Shown piece after piece: positions 40,401 to 52,863 of a stretch of DNA of 64,000 nucleotides (the stretch's first letter is position 1; each line of letters opens with the position of its first letter). The notes below the pieces were generated by a model, which ran no database searches, was not told where the DNA came from, and worked only from the letters and a program-made list of their open reading frames with translations. Source of the stretch: Triops longicaudatus (lineage: Eukaryota; Arthropoda; Branchiopoda; Notostraca; Triopsidae); contig JAGQDJ010000075.1 of NCBI GenBank assembly GCA_022885665.1, positions 186,001 through 250,000 on the forward strand, read 5' to 3'. Both the position numbers and the translations under genes were made by a program.

Positions 40401-43400
40401 ACATTTATGTAAAGCTATTGGACTCTTTAAGATCCACATCGCGTTTGCGAATGGGAGGAATCGGAAATGACAGCACCTTCAGCAGCCAGCAACTCACTTG
40501 ATTGAGTTAAAGCTTGTCAGACAGACTCTCTTTCCCTCTCCCCGTTGATTGGATTAGGCTCTTCTGAGCAAATCCAGCCACATTCCAGTCTTAGTCAGCG
40601 GTAAGGAACGTACCTGCATAATAAAAATATCCAGAAAAAAATACAACTGTCAGCAAATGATAAAAACATACGAAGTACTCCAAACATTGCTGGACATAAC
40701 TCGATATACCTTCAAATTTTTATAGCTATTTTGAGTGAACGTCCAATGTGCATTATGCAAGAAAAGCTCAAGGAGCAAATTGCGTTGCTTTACGCTCTAC
40801 TGGCTAGCTCCCAAACTTCTATCCACATCAAGTGAACACATTCGCCCTCCTTTTCAACTCAAGGTGGAAAGTTCGATGTCCACTTGTCAGGGTTGCTCCC
40901 GCCCCAAACCCTCCCTACATCCATCGTCGCTCTAGGCAGTGGCAGATTTACAGAAGGAAATCATCGAAAAGAAAATCATTCAAATCCTCCGGGTCAGCAC
41001 CAGGCCAGGCAAAGTTGAAGGAAGATGAAGAGAGGCGACAGGCATGGTAATTCAGCGTGTGACTTGGTTCCTCAACATGAAACTATGCACCTTCATATGC
41101 TTTTACTTTCCAATTCTCCTTCAAAACCCTAGGCTCTATTTTATAACACAATTTAATAGATTTAAGTTTACTGTGAATCTGACATACACGAATTTGTGTA
41201 TATCAAAGTCGCAATCGAGAAAATTAGAGATTACGCATAACTTTCGCAGTTAAAATCTTTCGTTCAACGAATCTTATTTCCTTCTTCCAACTTATAATTA
41301 TATCGACACTTCTACAGGAATTTTATTCTTCTAAGCTAGTGTCTCTTTCTTCACCTTTCCGGAAAGACGTGATTGTTAGAAACGAAAACGGAAACAACTT
41401 TCGATTCATAAGTTATTTCATTTGTACAGCTTAATGAGACACAACACACACTTTTACTGTTCCAATACGTGTATTTTTTCTCCTAAAGGGTAACCTGCTC
41501 CAACTAGTAGGAAACTGTTTGCCATTCATACGTGAATTCATGCCTTCAGGCGACAATGAGTTTTGCAAAATCGTTGTAACGTTTTTACGAAGCAAGCGTA
41601 GAAAAAAACGTATTTTACCCGACAACACGGGCTCACAATTCTGTGCTACTGTCTGCATGCCTAATTTCATGTATACCCTGGGATTTCACGGGGTTGGTAC
41701 ATATGTGTTTTCCTGAAACCTTTTTTTTTCAGCGCGCTGTCATAATCTTTATTTCATAGTCTGCTCTTTATCTGAACCCTTTCCAAAGCGGTCTATAAAA
41801 CTATGTCCTCAGTCGTCAGTATACCTACGCAGTCTACGATGGAGAGTGTCTAACGTTAGAGTAGCACAAGTTTTCCAGTGTCAATCATCTTTCCATTTAG
41901 CCTTCTTACTTGTTCATACCTAGAATATTCACTAATCTTGTTTATCTGTTTTTTAGCCATCTTTGTTGGAGAAGCGACACTCTGATTTAAGTTCTTGGGC
42001 GATTCTTCAATATCAGTATATTCAGTACAATATCCAGAAAAGAGCACAGAGAAAAAATAAATAAATAAATAAATAAAATTGAAGGTATAGAAGGAAGTGA
42101 ACTAACGAGTGTGGGGAATAGGTAAATAGGCTTAGCCTTCTAATAACGAAATACGCGTATAGTGAACTAATGCTGACTCTTATGCCTAGATTCTTTGCAC
42201 ATGATGATTCATTCTTCAAGACCACCGAATTTGTCTGCTAATTATATTAACCAGAAACATGCCCAGAATTTTTGCTTGGAGGGGAGAGTTAGGGGTGATT
42301 CGATCCCCTTGCCCCACATCGCAATAAGTGCTTGACGGAAATTAACACAGTTCGACTTTCATGAAGCAGCCTCCCTTGCTTAAACTGATTGTTGTGGTAT
42401 ACGCTCACCCACAGACTGACAATGTTGCTGCAATGGAACAATTCTTTTTCATTTCAGAATCGTTAAACATTTCTTACTATCCGAAGACCGCAGTAACGTA
42501 TATCTACATATACTTCGTCCCTAGAAAAATTTTTTAAGGCAGGTTTTGTCGGAAACAAGCATCTACAACTTCTTAGATGGATTTCACGGAGCAGAGAACT
42601 GGCGAAGACAAACGACTTTCCCGTCTAGTTGCTCATCCAGCATAACCAGCACAATATATCCATGTGGGACATTAGTCTTAGTTCTTGTGTAAGACGTTCT
42701 AATTATATCATAACTAAACTCCGTGTCAAGAGCAGCAGCATCTTTGGCTGCATGACACCAGTAAGCGAGATTTTCAGGCTCGCAACTGTACCGAAGAAAA
42801 GGAACTCGCACTTTGTTGTTAAAACAGTCAGCTTATTTTAGTAATCAAGACAATACGTTTGTTTCGTTTAGTGCGTTTGTTCCTTTATTATTTTTTGTTG
42901 TATTGAATTTATAGGCTTGAAAAAAAGGTCCCGAAATAAAAAGTCTACAATGACAAACAAAATTGTGAACGTCTGAACCCTGTGAGTGTTTGCTCAGTTT
43001 TTGTGTTAGTTTTGTTCCCCTGTGTTCCTGACAAATAATCCTGGTTTCTTTCACAGAGTTATTTACTTTGATGCACAGAGATATAGAGGTTGATTCTTCA
43101 TAAAAAAAAGAAAAACAGTTCGTTGACATTCACGTTAGGCTTTTACTATTTTATCCCTTTGGTATTGTAATAAAGGCCTACTTGAGTCATCTGGCCTCGA
43201 TCGAATTGGCAGATGCTTCACCGGTCTTATTTTAATCCAGTTATTTCCCTGACCCATTTTGAGTTGCCCTTCCTGACAATGTACAGTGTATACTCGAAGA
43301 CAAAGCTATCGTTTGTCCAGGAGTAGGGCTCAGATATTAGTTATAATAAATCAGCATCCTACATTTTAAATGTATGATCACATTGACGCTTAATTAGGGT

Positions 43401-43483
43401 AATCGATGTTATTCTGAATGCTTTGCTTCGTTAATTGTCCCTTCGTCTACCTTTTCTGAGAATGGACCTAGCAGCCTCATGGT

Positions 43484-43486
<3 letters not shown>
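37468..43486. other. Non-coding stretch with a short AAAT microsatellite
   Basis: No recognised gene is seen. An (AAAT)n microsatellite lies at 42,052-42,078. A 13-bp direct repeat (AAAACCTTTCCAA) occurs twice around 38,285-38,320. Open frames are under 107 codons and unconvincing. Confidence 0.45.
42052..42078 (+). repeat. (AAAT)n microsatellite
   Basis: This is a short run of A with about five AAAT units. No hairpin like the one before the A-rich tract at 35.3 kb is found beside it. Confidence 0.8.

Positions 43487-43525
<39 letters not shown>
43487..43525 (+). repeat. Poly(A) run of 39
   Basis: This is the longest homopolymer in the window. No clear SINE body or target-site duplication was found on its left. 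The sequence to its right is the broken open frame described next. Confidence 0.85.
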
Positions 43526-43528
<3 letters not shown>

Positions 43529-44097
43529 TATGCCGTATTTGCTTTCAAATAAGGAGTATTATAGGTTCATGCATGTATGCAAGTGCTGCTCTGGCAATTG
43601 TTCTTATAATATAATACGTCATGGTCCTCTTAAACTTGGTGCCGAAAGCATTCTTGATATGAAAAAAAAGGATCAATACACAACGGCCTTTAGATACGCG
43701 TGTTACGAAAATTTTCCAGCTTATTTTTGTTGACCTGATGAAAAGGAGTTAGAAGATCTGTGGTACAGTTCTGTAAATGGCTTTTCTATTTCTCTAACAG
43801 TCTTTTCAAAGCGGTTGAGAGACCTCTTCTGTCTTGCGAAAGTTTTTTTTTTCTGATGCTCCTTACTATTCTCGTTCAGTTAGGCTACATGTGCAACCTT
43901 GCCATTGTGCAAGGCGGTTTAAACTGCCTTGGAGTGAGCATATTGTTTTCGAAATTCCTCGTCCACTTCCTAGAAATTTTCGCAAATTACCAACATTTGT
44001 TGACTCATCGTTTTATAATAATCATGACTTCGAAGCCACTTTTAGTGGAGGTCTTTTTCTGGAAGCTTCCAATTATGTAAGCAATAGGAACGTTTGA
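43526..44097 (+). pseudogene. Possible broken reading frame, unknown family
   Basis: Immediately right of the poly(A) run one plus-strand frame is open to a TGA at 43,731, continues open after it, and stops again next to a run of ten T at about 43,846. Shifting by one base in that T run gives a frame open to 44,097. Pieces look protein-like, for example PLKLGAESILDMKKKDQ and FEIPRPLPRNFRKLPTF. The first part is Cys-rich (HVCKCCSGNC). This pattern of one stop plus one shift in a homopolymer fits a decayed coding sequence, but another plus-strand frame is open over the same region, so chance is a serious alternative. No family was recognised. Confidence 0.15.
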
Positions 44098-47000
44098 AAC
44101 ATGGACACGCACTCTTAATTTCAAGGGGAACCAGAAGAATTTAACCAATCTATATTGGAGCTTGGACGCTTTCGCAGTTGGGCAAAGAACTAATCCTTTG
44201 AATGCGCGACTCTGCCATTCCATCCCGCTTGCTGCAATAAAAAATTTTACGTTCCATTGACCCTAGGAATGTGATATTGCGTCTAATGTAGTGTACGCCC
44301 CGAACTTACGATAACATTTTGCTTCACAACCCGAACGTAATTCGAGGTAGTCTTCCGCATTTGACGATAGTAGCTTAAGATATTTTTAACAATATTAGAA
44401 ATTATATAAGTATCCCGTCATTTTAATTAGAGAAAGCTATTTGGTGTCTTTAAAAAGCAAGCAACGAAAAATATCAAAATAGGATTAATTACTTTGTTAC
44501 TTGGTTTTAAGATGAAAAATGTCGCTGTTACGACACATAATCTCTTTCATCTTTTTTTTTATTATTTGTCAGGCTTTCTCATCTTCTGAATAAGTTCTAA
44601 AACCTTTTCGCGAACATTGCTCTAAAATCCCCTATTTGCGGTAAGCTTGCTAGATCGTTTGAAACACAGCTGCAGATTATCTCGGAGTCCCCAGTTCGGG
44701 ACACTGACTCCGATGTTTGTCATGGATTGAGTTTTTTTCCAAGTAGTCGAACACATTAGCAAATATGCTAGTTGGTCATCAAACCTTTGTTAACTAGAGT
44801 CCTGTCGAACTGAAAAATACGTTAACAAATATTTTTCAAGTTTAGCTAGGAGATGCTCATTCCCGTTCGCTCTTCCTTTTTTTATTAGCGTAAGTCGTCT
44901 CAATTATCGCATGTCGAGTATCTCGCAAGATTCTACTGTATTTCTTCCAGTGCTTTACAATTCTCCGCGCGCAGTCGACTAACCACCCTTACTGCACCAC
45001 TGCTAAACAATCCATCAACTGTCTTGCTTTGCGGTGGCAACAATCCCTGCACCCTTTCATAGTACACACCAACAACTTGCATTCGCTTTGTCAGCATCAT
45101 GCCGAATGTAGCAGATGGAGAAATGAGGCTGGGGAAAAGACTGGGGAGTTTATACGACACCTATCATTTAAAGTAATCTTTCCTGTTTCTCTCTTTACTT
45201 CAACTGGGTTCGCAGTCCAACAATAGGGTAGATTGGCATGGTCGACACGGTTTAAAAAATGGCATAAAACCGGGGTGCTGTTGCTTTGTATGTATGTGTT
45301 TAGACATAGCTCATTTCTTCTCTGTCGCCTGTGACAGTCCATGATGTAGGAAGAGGTCGGATTTTCCCATAAGGGTCTTCTTAGAGCCAGTCTCGAATAG
45401 CTTTTTGAGGGAAAGTGTATTAAATCACGACCCTAGTTGACTCCTTTCCTTCGGGTTGGCGGCCACCGCCACCCTTTCCTCTTTGCGTGAAACCCAATTT
45501 TTCTAGGGAAAAAGTGCAGCTCCCTAATTGGGTTCCAGTTTATGAAGTCGTTTGGCGTAACCCGTGAATCCCAAACTCAGTTAGACGGAGCAGTATACAT
45601 ACCACCTTATTTCGTATGCAAGCACAGCAACTGACGTCTATCAGCGTCTCCAGCTCACAACTTGCCACGGGTTACTATATGCGGATATCTCGCGGGTTGT
45701 GGAGAAAAGACCCAGTATCTGCGACTCTGGTTTCGCTCGCTCATCAAGGAAAATGCGACGAACGATATGCAAACCTAGTTTCGTCAAGACGTGCCCTTGC
45801 CTTGCTACCCAACCCCGTGCCTTCCTCTCTTCCGTCCTCACCCTCCTCATGCATCCTATCGATGATTGCTAAAGAGGAAGTACATAGAACCGTAGATTGG
45901 CTGACATTTTCGCGTACAACCGGCACACGCGTGATATCTTACATTCGAAGGTTTTCTTCATGATCGATGGTCTGCAGCTTGATAGCAATCACACGGGAAA
46001 ACAATGGAAGCCCTGCAGATTTGCAAGGTGGAGCCAACTTTTTCTCTCTCCCCTTTTTTCTTCTGGTTTGACCAAGCTTTTAGGGTTTGGGGATTTTGGA
46101 AGGAAAGCTAAGTAAACCAAGTTTTACAGTAACAATGAGAGGTCCATAAAAGTTGAACACGGAAAAAATGGACAATCGATGTCCAGTCTGCAACACAGGA
46201 AAGAGGGAGAAGGTTTCAGGGAAAAAAAAGCAAGAAAGAAAAGAAGCGAGAAAAAGTTTTCCCCTTTTCGAAAAGTTTTATCTTTTTGTGTCGCTGGAAA
46301 GGGAGAACAGTTTGATACCAATTTAAAAGCTCCGGGGAAAATAAGGGGAAAGAAGAGAAAAAAATAGCGACATCAAACTCCTTGGCATTCGTGGCGAGCG
46401 GCTGTCTTCCTTGAGACGCGATGCATTTTGAGTATGCCATGGAGGCTACACGGAGCACAAGACCTTGCTGTGGCCGTTCAGGTGCTGCTGTGTTGGGCAA
46501 ACGAGGTTGGCTATTCTCCACGAGCGTCGCGGCGCCTAACTCTTTAGTATGGACATGGTTAAACCATTCGTCTATCGTTCTATTGCTATTCTTTCCTTTT
46601 CTTGCTTGTGCCTTCTTTTGTTGTCACACTTTTTTCTCTCTACATCGGTTTAAGTTTTACGTTTCTATCTTTGTCTAACTTCGCGCTCAAAGGGGGAAAA
46701 AACTACAATAGCTAGCTTTGCGAATGACGGAGTCGTTTAGAAGGCAACAATGGCAAAGTCAACATTAGCAGCTATTTGCCACTAACTATCCGCTTTTCTA
46801 ATTCTTGAATTTCTCTGAGCGCCAGCGAGTGAAAAGCGACAACAAAGCTGCCAATGTTCCTCAACCTACACCGGAAGAAACGCTCAGCATGACCAAGTTC
46901 ATTAGCGCTTGTCTCGTATTAGCGTCAACAACTCGTAATCAACAGAGGCGGCTCGTTGCAAAAACTTAGGTTTCGTGCATGGGGAACACCCTTCCAAGGA

Positions 47001-47917
47001 TTTCACAGATTAAGAGAGTGATAGTGCCATCATGACGAAGTACGGAAAAGTTGCGGTAATTCAAATCCGTCGTTGAGGCCTGATCAAATTTATCTAAACT
47101 TTACCTTTTTGTGTCGTATTTGGTATTTGACCACACAAATGAAGCGAATACGAATGGCACATCCGGAAGTAAAAGACACAAGCTCTCTGAGAAAATGAGA
47201 AAAGTTAAGTAATTATGTGCTAAGTTTTATTTGCACTTACATAAAAAGAACATATGTCATTATGAAGTTCAACGGGGTCGAGGAATTATTTTCTTGCTTC
47301 GCTTCCCCTTAATAAATACTTTAGCTTGAATTGACATTTAGATTTTTTAAAATATTTTTCTTTTTAAATAACATTTCTTTACATGGTGTAATTTAATGAA
47401 AATCACAAATAACTAGCCTTGGTATTTCGCCTAGATTTTTCAAATTTTTTTTTCTTACGTCGAAGCGATCTAAGTTGTCTGCGTCACAAGAATGGTTTCA
47501 CAGATTTTGAAATAAAATACCGAAACGCCATGTTTTTCTGAGTCTTAAGTTGTTCTACATATTTTCGAACATGTGTCTAGTATAACGTCATAAGTTTCGG
47601 TCATGCAAAGATTTTTCTTTGTGATAATTATATTGTGTTATGGCAAAAATTTTTCAATATTGAGAAAAGCATAATGCGAAAGTATTTTCCATTGAAAATT
47701 GAATGATACTGAAAAATTTCCGGCCTTTACAACTCATCACGAGCAATGAATTATTGCCAACGAACAAAGAAAGAGGTCACATATGTGTTGTCGACGTATG
47801 GTGAAACCGTTAATTAAGAATGTTATTGTGAAGATGTTTAATTCTACAATAGTGTATACTGAAAAATAAGCTCAAAAATCCATGTTTGAAGTTAACGAGC
47901 CGCTAGGAGGTTAAATC
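44098..47917. other. Non-coding stretch, nothing recognisable
   Basis: Overlapping open frames on both strands near 45,030-46,680 reach 115 codons, with low-complexity or random-looking translations. No domain, RNA gene or repeat family was recognised. Confidence 0.45.
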
Positions 47918-48448
47918 CATATACCCACCTGGGTAGGGGGTGTACGGAGAGCCATGCATTCCGAAGAAAAGAGACCTCACATTCTTTGCAAGGACGAACA
48001 TGACGCCATAGGCTGCTCCAGACAGCACGGAGCCTAAAGCCTGTCCCGTGTCATCTTATCCCCTAGACTTCATGTCTGCGAAGTACTCTATATACGTCTC
48101 CAAAAACTTCTGGGACACAGTTGGTGTATAGAACATCTGGTTTTGGGTAAGCTTCAACTATTTAGTTGCTCCTATTTTCGCCCAGAATTCCCGATAAAAG
48201 CAATTGCACGTCATTTAAATGACGGAGCTTGAAAGAAAAGATCGTTATTTTATGTGTATGTCATTGAGAAGCTAACTGAAATCCGACATATTTTCTTTAC
48301 CCATCGTCTTGTGGTAAACAAGGAAACTATCTGAGCTTATTTGGGGAGAGAACTTTGACGACTTTCTCACACCCGTCGCGAAGGTTTTGCTTCCACAGGC
48401 ACAGTGACATGCTGACGCTAATGCCGTAATTATGAGCTTCTTCTCCAT
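47918..48448 (-). CDS. Candidate small gene with a signal-peptide-like N-terminus, unknown product
   Basis: On the minus strand an ATG at 48,448 opens a frame beginning MEKKLIITALASACHCACGS: two Lys, then a hydrophobic stretch, then small residues and Cys, as in secretory signal peptides. The frame runs to a donor-like ATGG|GTAAAG at 48,301-48,300 (without splicing it ends after 58 codons). A branch-like sequence and an AG at 48,137 could start a second exon. The next 220 bases are open in one frame except for a single TAA and include a membrane-like stretch, ALGSVLSGAAYGVMFVLAKN, ending near a GTGGGT donor. The first-exon phase does not join cleanly to that frame; it joins one that stops after 24 codons. 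The exon model is therefore unresolved, and a decayed gene or chance are possible. No family was recognised. Confidence 0.25.
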
Positions 48449-51400
48449 GATTCTTAAACGGAACTGTTATTACAATCGAGTAAGCTGACAATTAGGCCCC
48501 TAACAAGCATTGCTGGTAAAATGACAGCTACAGACTGGTGTATTGAACGACGCGTGTAGACTGCAACGGGAGAGTGGAGACTACTTTTCTTTTATATTTC
48601 GTGGGTAATAAGCAACTTTGACGGAATATTCTAGTGAAAAAACCAATCCGAAATTTAAAAATATCGGTATTGTGGCATTCTGCCATTTATCATGCTTTTT
48701 CACCTTACACATAATTGTGCTACAAAAAATAATAAGAAAGTAAAAATAAAAATATAATAATAAAAAGTGGAATTATGGCTATTATGTTAAAGGTTATAAA
48801 GTTTTGTCTCGAAAACTAATGAAAATAACGTTTTTGGACAAAACCCATTTTTTATGAAAAAGCTGTGAATTATTATTTCAGTAATGTTTAACTTTGGATA
48901 GAACACGAAGCAATCAAAATATTGCCGTTAGAGGAAAAATAGTTATGTTACACGTAAACTGATGAGTATAAAATCGTAAATGCAGTCCTATTATTCTTAA
49001 ATCAAGCCATGGGATTTGAAAAACTTCAACAACCATCAGTTAATGTGATCATGTTTGATCTGCCTCGTTTCTAGCAACATTAAGCGGCTTACGGTGTCTA
49101 CACAGCAGAGCCTTAGCAATCCCACCTGAATGACCCCATAAGTAGTTTGGACGAAAAAGTTATAATAATTCCCAGTGATCACTAATGGTAACGTCGTAAA
49201 ACTTCGCTCATATCAGGTTGTCGTACTATTCCGGGGACTTTTTTTTTTACTATTATTGAGCTTTAATATCCTCGGCAATTAAATATCGCTACTAATAAGG
49301 CTTCAGTTTGATCATATTACTGTGGAACTACGGTTTCTTTAACTGGTCGGTAGGGTAGTTGACAAGACGGAGAGTTGAAAAACTCAGATGACAATGTTTA
49401 GTGCATTAGGAAGTTTTTAGAAAATGCCATGCAGAATAATTATGGGAAATTATTTGGGTTTCTACTTTATACTTCATTGAGTCCACTCTGGAATCTTTTG
49501 CTATAGATGAAAATGCTTTAGAATCAAGGTAGGACCATCGTTAACGAAGGAAAATTTTGCTGCATTAAGCAAAATTCAGCAAAAGCAAGATCTTAAGTTT
49601 TATATAATCGTTAGTTTTAATTGAGGTAGTTAAAAACGAGTTCACCTGCAACTGGCAGATGTTAAAGTTAAAATATTTCTGTTTTCGTCGAGCTTTTTCG
49701 GGAAGAAATCTGGCTTATAATGGTAAAAATGATTAAGCAGGGATCGCACTTTACATTCGATGAAATGACTTGGGATAGAAGAGTACGCGTATGTCTATTG
49801 AACACTGCGCTGACATTTTTGCACCAAAAGGCACACGAAGTTAGAGCGCGGCATTTCCTACAGGGCTTCGGTTGAAAAGCCGCACGTAGCTTTGTTCCAA
49901 GTACCTTTGCTTTTACGAGGAGCTTCCTAATTTGCAGCGATGCTTCTAGGTTGATATTCCGAGACTTTTACGGCTATTACACACCCATCCCCCCTTTTTA
50001 TTTCCCCGTCTTCTCTTTTTATCACAAGGGAAATATTACTAAAAACGAGATTTGCTAGCTTGGATCTTAGCGAAACCATATGACGTTGGTGGGCCGTATA
50101 CTGGTTCCGAGTTTGAATGGGAGGTTTTTACTGGTCTACTGCAATGCTCTTGGCTGTTCGTCCACCGATGCCAATAAGCCATATCCTTGTCATTCCAGAC
50201 ACATCTCTCACGTCGTCATCCCACCAGAATTGCTGACCTATACAGCCGAACCCTGGCGTTCCCAGCAATCCGGACTCCGAGGTCGTCGTTTTAGTTATGA
50301 GACACAGGTCAGCAATCCTCCACGTATTTGCCACCAAAGCTAAACAGGGATGACGAACGCTGCAACCACACATCAGAGGTATATCTCAGCAATCCGTGTT
50401 CAGCCTTCTTATGCTTACGGCCTACTTTATTCTTCAGCACGGCCTATAACACACGGCTCCCTGGATATTAACTTGTAGAACAATCAAGATCTTGCACGGA
50501 CTTGTGCCGTGATCTCCGTCTTCCAGTGGAACACCCTTACGCCACGCAGCTTTGCTTCATCATTATTTGTAAAAGCTATGCTATAGCCAAGGCTTTCAGA
50601 CGATTACACTCATCCTCCAAGAGTCGTCAGTCACATATCACAGACACACCGTGCCAAGGCAGGGTAATTTGGAAAGAAACACTTCACTGTTATCTTAGGC
50701 ATGCTAACAAGGTAGCAACACATGATTAACTAGAGCGTCTGCTGTTATTAAACAGTCTACATAATGCAGGTCTTACCTACATGCGTTTCACAGACTGCGA
50801 AGTCCAATTTTTGCAGTCAGAATCGGGCAGAACAGTTAGTCTTGACGAGACTGATAGTTCACACGATTGAGTACACCCTTAAGTGCAATAAGAAATGGCC
50901 TTTGATAGATTATACAAGCGCGGAAAAACCATAGCGGATGTACTAAAACCTTTGCACTTCAATTATTTTTTTAGGACAATACTGTGTGAGGGTTTTGTTA
51001 AACCTGTAGAAAGAGACTTAACGCAAGTAGTGTAAAACCGCATTATTCACGGAAAGAACCTGTTCGGCGGTTGCCATATCCGGGATTTTCGAGAATCGGA
51101 TCGAATAATGTTATAGTTCCCCTCTTTTTATAAAAAAAAAAAATATTCTAAAAAAAGCACTATAGCATCAAAGCATCTTCGCTTAACTTACACACATGCG
51201 GATTTCCAATGAAGCCAACAAGAAAGTTTACTTCCTTTCATATATTTTCCGCGCCATGAGTACCATGATAATGGAAGTCATTTACCCCGAATTATCTGAC
51301 CATTTGATTTTATGTAGCAACAAATGCAGACCAAAAACATAACCTGTCCGGTGAATCAAGTCCTATTTTCCCTGATTTTTTTTTCCTTCGCATGCTTTTC

Positions 51401-52334
51401 TCTTTCCCCCTAAGTTGATGGTTAGAACCTAGTAATTACCAATGATCATCCAGAGGCCATCCAAATCAGTAATAACAGTACAGCTTGGCAGCTGTACACC
51501 ATAAAAGTAAAGTTGTTGAAAACTGATATGACAATAGGACCGAGCGAGTTTGTTGCCAAGCTCCTGTCGTATGTCCGCTCTAGAGCAAATGATTTCCTGA
51601 TCGCGTGTTTGTGAGCGACAATCATCACCCAACTCCATGTCACGCCATACACAATACTACATTCAGGCCAATAAAAGTACCTAACCATGACACAGTTGCA
51701 TAGATCAGCCACCAAATATTCCGTTATTACATGCAGCTGCTCCCCTTTTATTTCTTTTTTAAGACTTCTGCATGCTCCTAATTTCTTAGCCCTGAAGCCT
51801 TGTCTCGGAAGTTGGGGATCCGTAAATGGTCGCTTTCTTGGCATGTTTCACGTAAAGAGCGCTGGGAAGTAGAGTTGGAAGAACCCCCGTCATCTCTCCA
51901 ACAGAATGTCAGAAAAGAGGTAAACTCCATTTATCAACGTCCGTTGGTGGGCCACAGAACACCTATAATTTCCAGCGAGGCCTGATAGGAGAGCTAGAAA
52001 CTTACAACTTAAGAATTCGCAATCTTCCGTAGTAGCTTGAGTCTGTTGTATGTCTCAGCTTTTACATTTACATCAGCTCATTGAAATTCATGCGTAGACG
52101 AGTGGTCTCATAAAGTTGGAGCTTGCATGGATGCTTGGATGCACGCTGGGAAAAGGGAAACGCGCTATCTTCCAGCCTCGGCATACATTCAACCAAACAA
52201 TGACACTCATCAGCAACCCAAGAAAAAGCCCGCAGTCATACCCGTCAAGAATTTGCCTTTGTACCCTTATTGATGTGTCTTTTTTTCCTTTATTTACGCA
52301 GTGTGGAATGAGAAGGCAAAAAACAGGACAGAAG
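48449..52334. other. Non-coding stretch left of the gene-dense block, with weak open frames
   Basis: No gene of a known family is seen. On the minus strand at 51,429-51,844 two frames are open: one of 132 codons with two hydrophobic stretches, and a 69-codon frame from an ATG at 51,638. They overlap, so at most one can be real. Overlapping frames on opposite strands at 50,080-50,373 are unconvincing. Confidence 0.4.
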
Positions 52335-52355
52335 TTTTTTTTTTTTTTTTTTTTT
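52335..52355 (-). repeat. Poly(T) run of 21 (poly(A) on the minus strand)
   Basis: This is an uninterrupted run of T. Read on the minus strand it could be a retroposon tail, but no body or target duplication is recognised. Confidence 0.85.
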
Positions 52356-52797
52356 ACAGTCGCATAAAAGTGTGCATCGGCTGGCATTGTTGTCCGTTCA
52401 AGCTGAGAGTTACGCTGCCTGCTAATCTTCACCAGAAGTAGTGGTACACCAGAAGTACAGAAAAGAGATAAATTAGGGATTAGGTACCAGAATTGAAAGG
52501 TACTCGGGGGACCTGAGTCACGTCCCTTCCGGTTTCACCCAGCTAAGCAACAGCATGCAAGTTATGTGGGAAGTGAGATCAGTATGAGCACGATATTTTC
52601 GCTTTACTTCATCCAAGAACAGGAGAAAAATCTTCACATCTCCTCCATACTGCCTCCTCACTCCCTCCATCCAACGTAAAAAAAAAGGACAAAAAGGGAA
52701 AAATACTGCATGCTATGGCAGCTGAATACGAATAGAAGCATTGGCGACAGCTTGTGGGGACCTGGTATAGATAGGTACGGGAACAATGCTCTCGAGG
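52356..52797. other. Upstream region of CEP19
   Basis: No convincing gene is seen. A 102-codon minus-strand frame (52,609-52,917) overlaps the start of CEP19 and looks like a shadow. The right end carries the X-box described next. Confidence 0.45.
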
Positions 52798-52811
52798 GTT
52801 ACCATGGCAAT
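52798..52811 (+). promoter_or_regulatory. X-box (RFX transcription-factor site) upstream of CEP19
   Basis: The 14-mer GTTACCATGGCAAT matches the bipartite X-box consensus (GTHNYYATRRNAAC) at 13 of 14 positions; only the last base differs. It ends 53 bp before the CEP19 ATG. X-boxes are bound by RFX factors and lie close to the start of many ciliary genes in animals, and CEP19 is a centriole and cilium protein. The match and its place are seen; its activity is inferred. Confidence 0.6.
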
Positions 52812-52863
52812 GGGGACTAGTTCCGGCAAAACACGAACTTGAACGGCGACTTACCAAAAGAAA

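Noticed and set aside
43735..43760. CTGATGA, part of the hammerhead ribozyme core
   Set aside because: No following stem II plus GAAA and no flanking stems. The same holds for CTGATGA at 48,959.
52088..52432. 114-codon minus-strand frame with a hydrophobic segment
   Set aside because: It runs through the poly(T) tract (a lysine run) and has no family resemblance; probably chance.
1..52600. Dozens of open frames of 60-130 codons on both strands
   Set aside because: They overlap each other, show no known domain, and their number is what about 40% GC non-coding DNA gives by chance. Only a few with extra support are listed.
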